Of a stretch of DNA of 64,000 nucleotides, positions 16,824-29,827 are shown in pieces. The notes beneath the pieces are model-generated. The model ran no database searches. It was not told where the DNA came from and was given only the letters and a program-made list of their open reading frames with translations. Source of the stretch: Candidatus Krumholzibacteriota bacterium (lineage in GTDB: Bacteria > Krumholzibacteriota > Krumholzibacteriia > LZORAL124-64-63). Position 1 is the first letter of the stretch. Each line of letters starts with the position of its first letter. The stretch lies in assembly GCA_022711765.1 (NCBI GenBank), contig JAKLEB010000002.1, forward strand, positions 877,726 through 941,725, read 5' to 3'. A program made the position numbers and the translations under genes.

Positions 16824-19800
16824 ATGTGTGCCATGGACCCGAACCTCCGCCAGCGCTGCGACGCCCGTTTCGAGCGTCTCCACCGGGCTGCCCGCCGGCG
16901 GGTCCTCGTGCACGGGCTCGTGGCGTGGCTCGCTGCGGCCGGCGCGGTCGGCCTGGCCCAGCTCGCGGTCCTCGGGTTCGCCGATCCGCCGCGGGTGGTG
17001 CGCCTCGGCGTCGTCCTCAGCGGCGCCGTGATCCTGCTGCTCCTTGCCGGCGCCCTCGTCGGTCGGCCCTGGTCGGCGCTGCGCCGCCGCGCCGACCTGG
17101 CGCGCCGCCTCGATCGCGCCGGCGACTACGCCGACACCCTCGCGGCCGCCGAGGAGGCGCTCCGGATGCCGGATCGCTGGCGCGCCGACACGCCGGTGCG
17201 CGCGACGCTGGTCGAGCGGCTTCTCGGGCGGGCGGCGCGCGTGCTCGACGAGCTGCCGCTGTGGCGGTTGCTTCCGGTCGAGCGCCCCGCGCTCGTCTTC
17301 GCGCTCCTGGCTGCGGTCGTCGGCGCCGGCGGCTGGTTCGCGCTCGCCGAGCCCGAGGCGCTGGACCGCGGCGCGCGGCGGCTCGGCGATCCCTGGGCTC
17401 GGGTCGAACCCGCGCGTGCGGGCACCCTGCGCCTGGTCCCGGGGCCCGGGCACGTCGTCGCCGGGACGACGCTCGCGGTCGCGTCCCTGGATCTCATCGG
17501 TGGGCCCGACCCGGTCGTCTGCGAGGTCCGCGCGGGAACGGGCCTCTGGCACCCGCTGATGGCGCGGCGCGTGCCGCAGCCCGGCGGCGATCCGGTCCTG
17601 GGGGCGCCGTTCCTGCGCTGGGAAACCGTGCTCGAGGACATTCGCGAGGACCTCCGCTACCGGTTCCGGGCCGGCGACCGGGTGTCCGAGGAGCGGGCGA
17701 TCGAGGTCTGGCACCCGCCGCTGCTGGTCGACCTCGCGGCCCGGGTCCAGCCGCCGGCCTACACGGGCTTGCGCGCGCAGGGCCTGTCGAGGCTGCCGGC
17801 GTACCTCGAAGCGCCCGCGGGAAGCCGCCTGTCGCTCGCGGGTCGCGCCAGCCGGCCGCTGCGTGCGGCGGCGGCGGTGAGCGAAGGAGCCGACACCCTC
17901 GCGCTGGCGGTCCGCGGGGACACCCTCGCCGGCGACCTCCCGCTGACCGGGCCGCGGCGGTTCCGCCTCGCGCTCGAGGACGAGCGCGGACTGGCCGGCC
18001 AGAGCGAGCTGATGTACGAGGTCGCGGTCATCCCGGACCGAATCCCGGTGGCCCGGCTCGTCCGGCCCGAGGACGACGGCCGGTTGCCGCTGAGCGCGCC
18101 GCTGTACCTGCAGGCGGGCGCCGACGATGACTACGGGCTCGCCGGCGTCGATCTGCTCCTGCGCCGCGGCGACGCCGACGGAGGCGCCTGGACCGCCGGC
18201 CTGCCTGGCGACGGTGCGGTCGACGCCGACGGATCGGGCTGGGAACGCTTGCCGCTCGTCGCCGGCGGCGCCGCCTCGCCGGCCGGGCGACGCGAGCACG
18301 CGACCAGCCTGGGCCCGCTGCCGCTGGCCGTCGCGCCGCGCGAGGCGACGGACGGCGCCGGCCTCCGCCTGGACCTCGACCTCGCGGCCGGCGGGCTTGC
18401 GCTCGTCCCCGGCGACGTGCTCGAGCTGATGCTCGAGGCTCGCGACAATCGACGACCCGGTCCGGCGGGCGTCGGCCGCTCGGCGGTGCTGCGGCTCGAG
18501 GTGCCGTCGAGCCTGGAGCTGCTCGAGAACCTCGACGCCGACGAGACCGAGCGGCGCGGCGACCTGGCGGAGGTGCGCCGGCGCACGGAGTCGCTCAACG
18601 CGGACCTCGAGCGGTTGCGCCGCGAGCTGCTGAAGGACCCGGCGCCGGACTGGGACCGCCAGCAGGAAATCCAGGCGGCGATCGAGCGCCAGCGGGAGCT
18701 GCAGGCCGAGCTGTCCCGGCTCGCCGAGGCCATGCAGCAGGACCTCGAGTCCCTGGCCGAGAACCGGCTCACCAGCCCGGAGCTGATGGAGAAGATGGAC
18801 CGGATCGCCGAGCTCATGAAAGAGGCGCGTTCCGACGAGCTGGAGCAGATGCTCGAGAAGCTGCGGGAAACCCTCGCGCAGATGTCGGCCAAGGAACTCC
18901 AGCTGTCCATGGACGAGCTCAACCGCAACCAGCTGGAGATGCTGCGGCGTCTGGACACGGCCATGGACATGCTGCGGGATCTCGCCCGCGAGCAGGAGAT
19001 GGAGGGCCTCGCGAACCTCGTCGCCGAGATGATCAGCAAGCAGCAGGAGCTGACCGAGGCCAGCCGGAACGCCGACCCCGCGGCGGAATCCGAGCGCGAT
19101 CCCCAGGACGGCCGCGAGGGTTCCGAAGAGAACGGCGCCGAGCGGAAGGACACGCCGGCGGCGCAGCCGGACGCGGAGGAGCTGGCGCGCCGCCAGGATG
19201 CCGTGCGGCGCGAGCTGGACGCGCTCGAGAAGCGTCTCCAGGAGGCGCTCGACGAATTGCAGGCGGGTCAGGACGCCCAGGAGGGTCAGCAGGAGGAGCC
19301 CACGGCCGCCGAGCAGGAGATGCAGGAGGCGCTCGCCGAAGCGCTCGAGCAGTTGAACCAGCAGCAGACCGGCCAGAAGATGGACCAGGCCGGCCAGAAG
19401 CTGCAGCAGCAACTCTCCCAGGAAGCGACCGAGCAGATGCAGCAGGCGCTCAACGACCTCGCGGGCCTCTATCACGTCCTCTTGCGCAGCCAGGTCGCCA
19501 TGCAGATGGCGATGCAGGCCGAGCAGTCCGGCCAGATGCGCGACCTCGCGGCCGACCTGCTCACGCTCTCGGACCGTCAGGAGCGGCTCGGTCTCGATCT
19601 TCCCACCACGCTGCACGACGTGAGGGCGGACGACCTGGCCCGCCGCCAGCACGAGATCCTCCAGGGCGCCATCGCCGTGCGCGAGGGACTCGAGGCCGTG
19701 GCCGGCGCCGCGCCGCGCGAGATCCTGCGGATGCTCGACCAGCTCGACGAGCTGCTCGCCGGGATCGGTCGCGCCCTCGACCAGCTCGAGGAGGGCCGGG

Positions 19801-20513
19801 CGCCGAATGCCCGCCAGGCGTCGGAGCACACGCTCTCCGAGATGAACCGACTCGTGATCGGGATCCTGACCCAGGCGCAGATGACGGGCCAGGGCGGCGG
19901 CTCCTCCAGCTCCCAGATGATGCTGAGCCAGCAGCTCCAGCAGATGGCCCAGGAGCAATCCGGGCTCAACGCGCTGGCCGAGCAGATGCGCCAGCAGCAG
20001 GGCCGGCTCAGCGAGGAGTTCCGCTCGGGCATGCAGCGGCTCCAGCAGGGCCAGCAGGGCCTCGCCGGCCGGGCGCGGGAGCTGGCGGAGGAACAGCGCC
20101 TGCAGCAGCAACAGGACGGCGACCGGTTGCTGGGCGACCTCGACGAGCTCACCCGCGACATGGAACGCGTCGGCGACGACCTCGGCGGCGGCCTGGTCAC
20201 CGAGGAGACCCTGCGCCGCCAGGACCGGATCCTCTCGCGGCTGCTCGACATGCACAATGCCTCGCGCGAGCGCGACTGGGCGCGCCGGCGCGAGAGCCGG
20301 ACCGCCGACGAGCTCTACGCCGGCCAGGACGGGCGCGCCCGCGACCTGCTCGACGAGCTGCAGCCGGAGGCGCGGCGCTGGCGGCCGGTCGAGGAGGCGC
20401 CACCGGCGTATCGCGACCTCGTCCGCGAGTATTTCCGCGAGATCCAGCTCCTGCACGAATCGACCGGTCGCGCCACGGACGGCGGGCGCGACGCGGCGGG
20501 GGGCCGGCCGTGA
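16824..20513 (+). CDS. DUF4175-like giant membrane-anchored coiled-coil protein
   Basis: A 1229-residue protein. Two N-terminal membrane helices (about residues 32-50 and 58-75) and a third near 155-172 anchor it. Residues about 175-560 look like beta-rich, Ig-like envelope domains (RFRAGDRVSEERAIEVWHPP and repeats). From about 565 to 1215 the sequence is an almost unbroken Gln/Glu/Leu-rich coiled coil, with many MQQ and LQQQ tracts. This layout fits the DUF4175 (TIGR02302-like) family of membrane proteins with low-complexity tails. ATG at 16824 or 16833 is possible. It ends with a GTGA overlap into the TPR gene, so the two are coupled. The role is unknown; the length suggests a periplasm-spanning or scaffold protein. 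Confidence 0.8.
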   Translation: MCAMDPNLRQRCDARFERLHRAARRRVLVHGLVAWLAAAGAVGLAQLAVLGFADPPRVVRLGVVLSGAVILLLLAGALVGRPWSALRRRADLARRLDRAGDYADTLAAAEEALRMPDRWRADTPVRATLVERLLGRAARVLDELPLWRLLPVERPALVFALLAAVVGAGGWFALAEPEALDRGARRLGDPWARVEPARAGTLRLVPGPGHVVAGTTLAVASLDLIGGPDPVVCEVRAGTGLWHPLMARRVPQPGGDPVLGAPFLRWETVLEDIREDLRYRFRAGDRVSEERAIEVWHPPLLVDLAARVQPPAYTGLRAQGLSRLPAYLEAPAGSRLSLAGRASRPLRAAAAVSEGADTLALAVRGDTLAGDLPLTGPRRFRLALEDERGLAGQSELMYEVAVIPDRIPVARLVRPEDDGRLPLSAPLYLQAGADDDYGLAGVDLLLRRGDADGGAWTAGLPGDGAVDADGSGWERLPLVAGGAASPAGRREHATSLGPLPLAVAPREATDGAGLRLDLDLAAGGLALVPGDVLELMLEARDNRRPGPAGVGRSAVLRLEVPSSLELLENLDADETERRGDLAEVRRRTESLNADLERLRRELLKDPAPDWDRQQEIQAAIERQRELQAELSRLAEAMQQDLESLAENRLTSPELMEKMDRIAELMKEARSDELEQMLEKLRETLAQMSAKELQLSMDELNRNQLEMLRRLDTAMDMLRDLAREQEMEGLANLVAEMISKQQELTEASRNADPAAESERDPQDGREGSEENGAERKDTPAAQPDAEELARRQDAVRRELDALEKRLQEALDELQAGQDAQEGQQEEPTAAEQEMQEALAEALEQLNQQQTGQKMDQAGQKLQQQLSQEATEQMQQALNDLAGLYHVLLRSQVAMQMAMQAEQSGQMRDLAADLLTLSDRQERLGLDLPTTLHDVRADDLARRQHEILQGAIAVREGLEAVAGAAPREILRMLDQLDELLAGIGRALDQLEEGRAPNARQASEHTLSEMNRLVIGILTQAQMTGQGGGSSSSQMMLSQQLQQMAQEQSGLNALAEQMRQQQGRLSEEFRSGMQRLQQGQQGLAGRARELAEEQRLQQQQDGDRLLGDLDELTRDMERVGDDLGGGLVTEETLRRQDRILSRLLDMHNASRERDWARRRESRTADELYAGQDGRARDLLDELQPEARRWRPVEEAPPAYRDLVREYFREIQLLHESTGRATDGGRDAAGGRP

Positions 20514-22477
20514 ACCGCGATCGGCACGCCGGCAGCCTGTGGGGCGCGCTGGTCCTCGCGCTCGTAGCCGGCGTCGCGCCGGCGCGCGCGCAGGGCCTGC
20601 CGGAGGAGGGACCGCGGTCGGAGCTCGACCTGCGCACGCTCCCGGTCCCGCGCCTGGACCAGGGCATGGTCGGTTTCTACGAGCGCCAGCTGGCGCAGAT
20701 CGACCAGCTCATCCGCCTCGGCTACCACAGTCGCGCGAACGCGCTGCTCGAGGAGCTGGCGTCGGGCGGCGGCCCGACCGCCGAGATCCTGAACCGCCGC
20801 ATCGCGATCGCGCTCGCCGTCGGGGAGCACGAGCTGGCCGTGTCGCTGTGCCGCGAGGCTCTGGAGGGACGGCCGGACGACGTCGGCCTCTGGCGCGAGC
20901 TGGCCGTGGCCTTGACCGCGCGGGGCCAGCGCGCTGAGGCGAGGGCGGCGCTCGACCGCTTCCTGGCGCTGGTCGGCGAGCCGGCCAGCGGTTTCGCCGC
21001 CGCCGTCGACATCCTGCGGACCGCGGGCGACTGGCGCGGCGCGGTCGCCCTCGTGGACTCCGCGCGGACCGTCGTCGAAGGCCCCGCGTTCCTGGCGCGC
21101 CCGCGCGCGCTCTGCCTCCTGCGCCTCGAGCGCGTCGAGGAGGCGGCGGGCGAGGTCCAGCTCGAACTGGACGCGAGCCCGTTCAACCTCCAGCTGCTGC
21201 GTCGCGACCTGCTGGACGCGGAGTCGCCGCCGCTGTCGCCGGCGTTCGCGACCGAGCTCGAACGGCTGGCCGCATCGCCGGCCGCGCGACCGGAACTGGC
21301 GGTGCTGGCCGCCAATCTCGCGCTGGCCGGCGGCCGGGGCGAGGCGGCGCGGAAGGTGGTCGAACCCCGGCTCGACCAGACCGGCGCCGCGCTCGCCGTG
21401 CTGCACAACGCCGGCACGCTCGTGCGCGAGCTGCCCCTGCTGGAGGAGGACCTGGAGCGAGTCGCCGTGACGGATTACCTGCTCGCGATCCTGCCGGCGC
21501 TCGGCGATCGCGCGGACCTGCCGGTGCGGCTGCGCCAGCGGGGGCTGGACGACCTCGCGGCGACCTGCGCGTTCGCTCTCGAGCACGACCTGCTGGCCGG
21601 GACGCCTGCGGCGGCGGCGGCGCGCTTCGGCGAGCTGCTCGACCGCGTGCGGGCAGGCAATCCCGACTCCGAGCACCTCTTCGCGGCCCAGATCCAGCTC
21701 GCGCGGTTCACCCGCGACCGCCTGCACGATCCCGGAGCCGCGGCCGGGCGCCTCGAGCGGATGCTCCTCGATCTCGATCTGCCGGTCGAGGGCGTCGCCC
21801 TCGTGCGGCTGGCGCTGGGCGAGACCTACCTGGCCGGCCGCGACACGGTCCGCGCGCGCCAGGTGCTGACCAGTCTCGGGCGGGACACCACGTTCCGCGC
21901 GCCGGCCGGCCACGCGCACTTCCTGCTCGCCAGGCTGGATCTCGCCGAGGGCCACTTCGCGACGGCGCGCGACCGCTTCGCCGCCGTGGCGCTGGACAGC
22001 CCCGCCGCGCCGTACGCCAACGACGCGCTCGAGCTCGGCCTGGTGATCGCGGAGGAACTGCAGAACGACACCGGCGGACCGGACCTGCTCGCTCGCTACG
22101 CCCGCGCCGTCTGGTGGGAGCTGGCCGCCGAACCGGACTCGCAGCGCGTGGCGCTGCAGCGGTACATCACGCGGGCCGCGGTCCAGGCGGACCTGACCGC
22201 CGCCCAGCCGCTGCTCGAGCGAGCCCGGTGGGAGCTGGCCGAGCTGGAGCGCGAGGCCGGCCGGATCGACGAGGCGCTCGCCGAGCTGGACCGCATCGTC
22301 CTCGATCAGCCCGCCGGTCGTCTCGCCGCGGCGGCGCTCGCCAGGCGCGGCGAGATCCTGGCCGCGGATCGGCACGACACGGTCGCGGCGCGGCGGGAGT
22401 ATGAGCGCCTGCTGCTGCAGTACCCCGACTACCTCTTCGCGACCGAGGTCCGCCAGCGCCTGAAAGATCTGCCATGA
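20510..22477 (+). CDS. Secreted tetratricopeptide-repeat protein
   Basis: A 655-residue protein with a signal peptide (hydrophobic to about residue 28, ending APARAQ) and helical-hairpin repeats from about residue 45 to the C-terminus. Clear TPR-like units include RANALLEELASGGG, EHELAVSLCREALEGRPDD and RQVLTSLGRDTTFRAPAGHA, with a last unit AARREYERLLLQYPDYLFA typical of tol-pal/YbgF-like repeats. It is likely a periplasmic scaffold. GTG at 20510 overlaps the DUF4175-like stop and its own stop overlaps the next ATG, so it is translated within the block. No enzymatic motif is seen. Confidence 0.82.
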   Translation: MNRDRHAGSLWGALVLALVAGVAPARAQGLPEEGPRSELDLRTLPVPRLDQGMVGFYERQLAQIDQLIRLGYHSRANALLEELASGGGPTAEILNRRIAIALAVGEHELAVSLCREALEGRPDDVGLWRELAVALTARGQRAEARAALDRFLALVGEPASGFAAAVDILRTAGDWRGAVALVDSARTVVEGPAFLARPRALCLLRLERVEEAAGEVQLELDASPFNLQLLRRDLLDAESPPLSPAFATELERLAASPAARPELAVLAANLALAGGRGEAARKVVEPRLDQTGAALAVLHNAGTLVRELPLLEEDLERVAVTDYLLAILPALGDRADLPVRLRQRGLDDLAATCAFALEHDLLAGTPAAAAARFGELLDRVRAGNPDSEHLFAAQIQLARFTRDRLHDPGAAAGRLERMLLDLDLPVEGVALVRLALGETYLAGRDTVRARQVLTSLGRDTTFRAPAGHAHFLLARLDLAEGHFATARDRFAAVALDSPAAPYANDALELGLVIAEELQNDTGGPDLLARYARAVWWELAAEPDSQRVALQRYITRAAVQADLTAAQPLLERARWELAELEREAGRIDEALAELDRIVLDQPAGRLAAAALARRGEILAADRHDTVAARREYERLLLQYPDYLFATEVRQRLKDLP

Positions 22478-23733
22478 CGCGCCGCCTGCTGCTGCTGTCC
22501 GCCGTGCTGGTCGCGGCCGCGGGCGCCGCGGCCGCCTCGCACCTGCTCGTGCCGATGGATCTGGCCCAGGACCAGCACCTGAAGGCGTATGGCCACACCT
22601 ACCACGCCCTGCAGGCGGGCGAGAAGGTGACCTGGCTGCTGAACTACCGCGGCGGCAGCTTCCTGATGCTGGACACGCCCCGCGCCCGCCTCGACGCGCG
22701 ACTGCTCGGGGTCCGGTTCGAAGAACTGGGGGAGGCGGCGGTGCAGCAGCTGCGGCAGGTCGTGCAGCAGGAGAACATGGACGAGGTGCTGCTCGAGAAG
22801 CCGCCGCGGATCGCCGTCTACTCGCCGCCCAACATGCAGCCCTGGGACGACGCGGTGACGCTCGCGCTCGAGTTCGCGGAGATCCCCTTCGACACGGTCT
22901 ACGACGTGGAGGTGTTGCGGGGCAGGCTCTTCGAGTACGACTGGCTCCACCTGCACCACGAGGACTTCACGGGACAGTACGGCAAGTTCTGGGGCAGCTT
23001 CGGGCTCGAGCCCTGGTACATCGAGCAGCAGGAGCTGAACGAGCGGCTCGCGCAGGAGCTGGGCTACCCGACCGTATGGCAGCTCAAGCACGCCGTCGCG
23101 CTGAGCATCCGGGACTACGTGGAACAGGGCGGATTCCTGTTCGCGATGTGCTCGGCGGTCGACACGATCGACATCGCGCTCGCATTCCTGGACACGGACA
23201 TCGTGCCGGAGCAGATGGATGGCTCGCCCGTGGATCCCAACTGGCGCGCCCACGCCGATTTCGAGGCGACCTTCGCCTTCGAGAATTTCAACCTCTACAC
23301 CAATCCCCTGCGCTACGAGTTCAGCGACCTCGACACCAGCGATTACGCGACCATGCGCGGTCCCGAGGCCGACTACTTCACGCTCTTCGATTTCGCGGCG
23401 AAGTACGACCCGGTCCCGGCGATGCTCACCCAGAACCACGTCGCGGTGATCAACGGATTCCTCGGCCAGACGACCGGCTTCCACGAGCGCTTCCTCAAGC
23501 GCGCGGTCATCCAGCTCGCCAAGGTCGACGGCACCGATGAGGTGAAGTACCTGCACGGCAAGCGCGGTCAGGGCACCTACACGTTCCTGGGCGGACACGA
23601 CCCCGAGGACTACCAGCACCGGGTGGGCGACCCGCCGACCGTGCTGGACCTCTATCCGACCTCGCCGGGCTACCGTCTGATCCTGAACAACGTCCTGTTC
23701 CCGGCGGCTCGCAAGAAGCCCCAGAAGACCTGA
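22474..23733 (+). CDS. Secreted protein of the 'asparagine synthetase B-like' misnamed family
   Basis: A 419-residue secreted protein with a signal peptide ending near AAAASH. It has the segments that mark a conserved FCB-group family often deposited as 'asparagine synthetase B': LLVPMDLAQDQHLKAYGHTY and WLLNYRGGSFLM. That name is not supported here. There is no N-terminal nucleophile Cys and no PP-loop ATP site. The middle (IRDYVEQGGFLFAMCSAVDTI) and C-terminus (VKYLHGKRGQGTYTFLGGHD) read like a glutamine-amidotransferase-like flavodoxin fold, similar in spirit to DUF4159. It is the last gene of the coupled block, ATGA-overlapping the TPR gene. Function unknown. Confidence 0.72.
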   Translation: MTRRLLLLSAVLVAAAGAAAASHLLVPMDLAQDQHLKAYGHTYHALQAGEKVTWLLNYRGGSFLMLDTPRARLDARLLGVRFEELGEAAVQQLRQVVQQENMDEVLLEKPPRIAVYSPPNMQPWDDAVTLALEFAEIPFDTVYDVEVLRGRLFEYDWLHLHHEDFTGQYGKFWGSFGLEPWYIEQQELNERLAQELGYPTVWQLKHAVALSIRDYVEQGGFLFAMCSAVDTIDIALAFLDTDIVPEQMDGSPVDPNWRAHADFEATFAFENFNLYTNPLRYEFSDLDTSDYATMRGPEADYFTLFDFAAKYDPVPAMLTQNHVAVINGFLGQTTGFHERFLKRAVIQLAKVDGTDEVKYLHGKRGQGTYTFLGGHDPEDYQHRVGDPPTVLDLYPTSPGYRLILNNVLFPAARKKPQKT

Positions 23734-23863
23734 GCCGGCCGGCGCGCACGGCTCGCGGGTCGTGCGCTTGCGGTGGCGGTATTCGCGACCTGTTGAGACA
23801 CTGTAGGATCCGGCTGCGCGGGCGGTCGCGGCTGGAGACGTTGGCCAACGGTTCCAAGGTCCG

Positions 23864-27562
<3,699 letters not shown>

Positions 27563-27567
27563 CCGCG

Positions 27568-28512
27568 ATGCGCGTGACGGAGCACCTGGACCGAGCCACC
27601 TCGACCCTGTTCAGTTACGAGATCATCCCGCCCAAGCGCGGCGGCCAGCTCCGCGACATCATCGACATCGTCGAGCAGATCGTCCCCTTCGCACCGCCCT
27701 TCATCGACGTCACGAGCCACGCGGCCGAGGCGTCCTACGAGGAGCTTCCCGACGGGACGATCCGCCGCCGAGTGAGCAAGAAGCGGCCGGGCACGCTCTC
27801 GATCTGCGGCATCATCCAGAACCGCTGGGGCATCGACACGGTGCCGCACCTGCTCTGCGCGGGCTTCACGCGGGAGGAGACCGAGGACGCCGTCATCGAG
27901 CTGAATTACCTGGGCATCTCGAACGTGCTCGCGATCCGCGGCGACGTGCCGAACTTCGTCGCGCGACCCGACCCGCACCGCACGCGGAACCGCACCGCTG
28001 CCGATCTCGTGACCCAGCTCGCCGACCTGCGGCAAGGCCGGTACCTGGACGATCTGCAGAACAGCGCGCCGATCGACATGTGCGTGGGGGTCGGCGGCTA
28101 TCCCGAGAAGCACTTCGAGGCGCCCAACCTCAAGGTGGACATCCAGCGCCTCAAGGAGAAGGTGGCGGCGGGGGCCGACTATGTCGTGAGCCAGCTGTTC
28201 CTCGACAACCGCGCGTTCTTCGAGTTCGAGCGGCGCTGCCGGGAGGCGGGGATCGACGTGCCGATCATCCCGGGAATCAAGCTGCTCGAGAACGATCGCC
28301 AGCTCGCGACCCTGCCGCGCCACTTCCACGTGACCGTGCCGGAGTCCCTCGCCGACGAGGTGGCCGCGAGCCCGCGCCACGCCGCGGAGATCGGCGCGCG
28401 CTGGGCTCGCAGCCAGGTGGCGGAGCTGATCGCGCACGGGGTCCCGTGCATCCACTTCTACGTCATGAACGACGCGCGGCCCGTCCTCTCGGTGATCCGC
28501 GCCCTGGGCTAG
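27568..28512 (+). CDS. metF: Methylenetetrahydrofolate reductase
   Basis: A 314-residue MetF that reduces 5,10-methylenetetrahydrofolate to 5-methyltetrahydrofolate with FAD, supplying MetH. The barrel's hallmarks are visible: the catalytic-Glu strand LFSYEIIPPK, the DVTSHA strand with flavin contacts, LAIRGDVPN (the Asp that contacts folate), CVGVGGYPEKH and DYVVSQLFLDN. ATG at 27568 lies 5 bp after the metH stop, making a metH-metF operon. The last bases overlap the stop of the convergent propeller gene. Length is typical (about 295-315). Confidence 0.95.
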   Translation: MRVTEHLDRATSTLFSYEIIPPKRGGQLRDIIDIVEQIVPFAPPFIDVTSHAAEASYEELPDGTIRRRVSKKRPGTLSICGIIQNRWGIDTVPHLLCAGFTREETEDAVIELNYLGISNVLAIRGDVPNFVARPDPHRTRNRTAADLVTQLADLRQGRYLDDLQNSAPIDMCVGVGGYPEKHFEAPNLKVDIQRLKEKVAAGADYVVSQLFLDNRAFFEFERRCREAGIDVPIIPGIKLLENDRQLATLPRHFHVTVPESLADEVAASPRHAAEIGARWARSQVAELIAHGVPCIHFYVMNDARPVLSVIRALG

Positions 28513-29741
28513 CTCTCGTAGCAGATCAGCTCGAGCAGGGTGTCGCCGAGCTCCTGGTCGAGCGGCGCGAGCTCCTCGTCGTTGCCGGCCGAGATCGAGA
28601 TCGAGAGCCGGTCCATGCCCTTGATCAGGAGGAAGCGGCCGTCGTCGAGCAGGATCAGGCGGTTGCCCTTCCCTCCGGCGGGGACCGCGACCGTCACCTC
28701 GCGGGCGAGCCGGCCGTCCGGGCCGTACACGTCGAAGACCTGCCGGCCCGCGCTCTCCCACGCGTCGGCGCCATGGCTGTTGCGGACCCACAGCGAACCG
28801 TCGTCCAGGATCTGCAACCGATCGATGCACGGGGCGCGATCCTCCAGTTTCCAGTCGATCCGGGGCACCTGGCCGTTGATGTTGACCTGCATGCCGGTGC
28901 GCTGCTCTTCCTTCTCTTCCTCGGTGCGCACCCGCGCGTCGTGGGCGCGGGTGATCTCGCGCACGAGCGCGCCGTCCGGGCCATAGACCGCGATCGAGTA
29001 CGCGTCGTAACGGGTCGCGAGGCAGACCCGGCCGTCCGGGCCGACGTCCCAGAGGCCGCGGTCGCCCGGGAAGAAGCTCGCCAGCTCGTCGATGGTGAAC
29101 TGGGTCAGGGACCGGGTGGTCTCGACCTGCGCGAGACGCTTGATCTCGCCGCCGTCGGCTCCGAGCATGGCCAGGTAGTTGAGGTTGTGAATCTCCCCGC
29201 CGGCCTGGTCGAACGCGGCGGTCGCGGCGGAGATCACGAACGTGCCGTTGCGGCTGCGCGCCGTCTCGACGAAGCCGAGGCCGCCGGCCGTGGGGTCGCT
29301 CTTGCCCAGCTCCCAGGTGCCCCGGGGCGTGCCGGTCGCGGCATCCAGGTAGGTGATGCGGCCCGGGAACGCCTGCTGCACGGCCACGCTGCCGTCGCCC
29401 GGGAGGAACAGGCCCACGGGTTGCCGGAACTCGCCGGGACCATCGCCTTGACGGCCGAGGGTGCGCAGGTGCTTGCCCGCGGAGTCGAAGACGAGCACCT
29501 GCGAGAGCTGGGTGTCGAGCGCGTAGACCTCGCCCGCCGGTCCGGAAATCGCGACCCCGACCTGCCCCAGCAGGACGTCGCTCTCGTTCTCGCCGCCGGC
29601 GCGCCAGGACTCTCGCAGCTCGACGGTTTCACGGACCGGTGGCTCGGCGGGGTTCTCGATCACGGGTGGCGCGGCCATCGCGGCGGCGGCCGGCAGGGCG
29701 AGGCACGCGACAGCGTGGCGGAAGCGAAGGAAGGCAGTCAT
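28509..29741 (-). CDS. Secreted six-bladed beta-propeller protein
   Basis: A 410-residue protein with a signal peptide ending ALPAAAAMAA and a repeated blade pattern: VYALDTQLSQVLVFDSAGK, LRTLGRQGDGPGEFRQPVG (the NHL/6-bladed hallmark) and GLWDVGPDGRVCLATRYDAY. These fit the FCB-type '6-bladed beta-propeller' or NHL-like proteins of the cell surface. The final blade ends DTLLELICYES. GGGAGG lies upstream of ATG. It is the third gene of the minus-strand sigma/anti-sigma/propeller unit, 86 bp after the anti-sigma stop, and its stop overlaps the metF stop. A role in sensing or surface binding is only inferred. Confidence 0.8.
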   Translation of the reverse strand: MTAFLRFRHAVACLALPAAAAMAAPPVIENPAEPPVRETVELRESWRAGGENESDVLLGQVGVAISGPAGEVYALDTQLSQVLVFDSAGKHLRTLGRQGDGPGEFRQPVGLFLPGDGSVAVQQAFPGRITYLDAATGTPRGTWELGKSDPTAGGLGFVETARSRNGTFVISAATAAFDQAGGEIHNLNYLAMLGADGGEIKRLAQVETTRSLTQFTIDELASFFPGDRGLWDVGPDGRVCLATRYDAYSIAVYGPDGALVREITRAHDARVRTEEEKEEQRTGMQVNINGQVPRIDWKLEDRAPCIDRLQILDDGSLWVRNSHGADAWESAGRQVFDVYGPDGRLAREVTVAVPAGGKGNRLILLDDGRFLLIKGMDRLSISISAGNDEELAPLDQELGDTLLELICYES

Positions 29742-29827
29742 GGAGACCTCCCAGAGACCGGTGGTTCGGGGTTGCGACGGGGCTTGATACGCGCGCGCGG
29801 GGTCGTGGGTTCCTGGCGGGTCGCCGT

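Noticed and set aside
16797..20456. 1219-codon antisense frame opposite the DUF4175-like gene
   Set aside because: Leu/Glu/Arg low-complexity shadow of the Gln/Glu-rich coiled coil; no start context and a clear gene on the other strand.
23734..23863. Cobalamin or SAM riboswitch before metH
   Set aside because: The gap is only 130 bp; I see no B12 box or SAM-I core and no terminator or anti-terminator pair.
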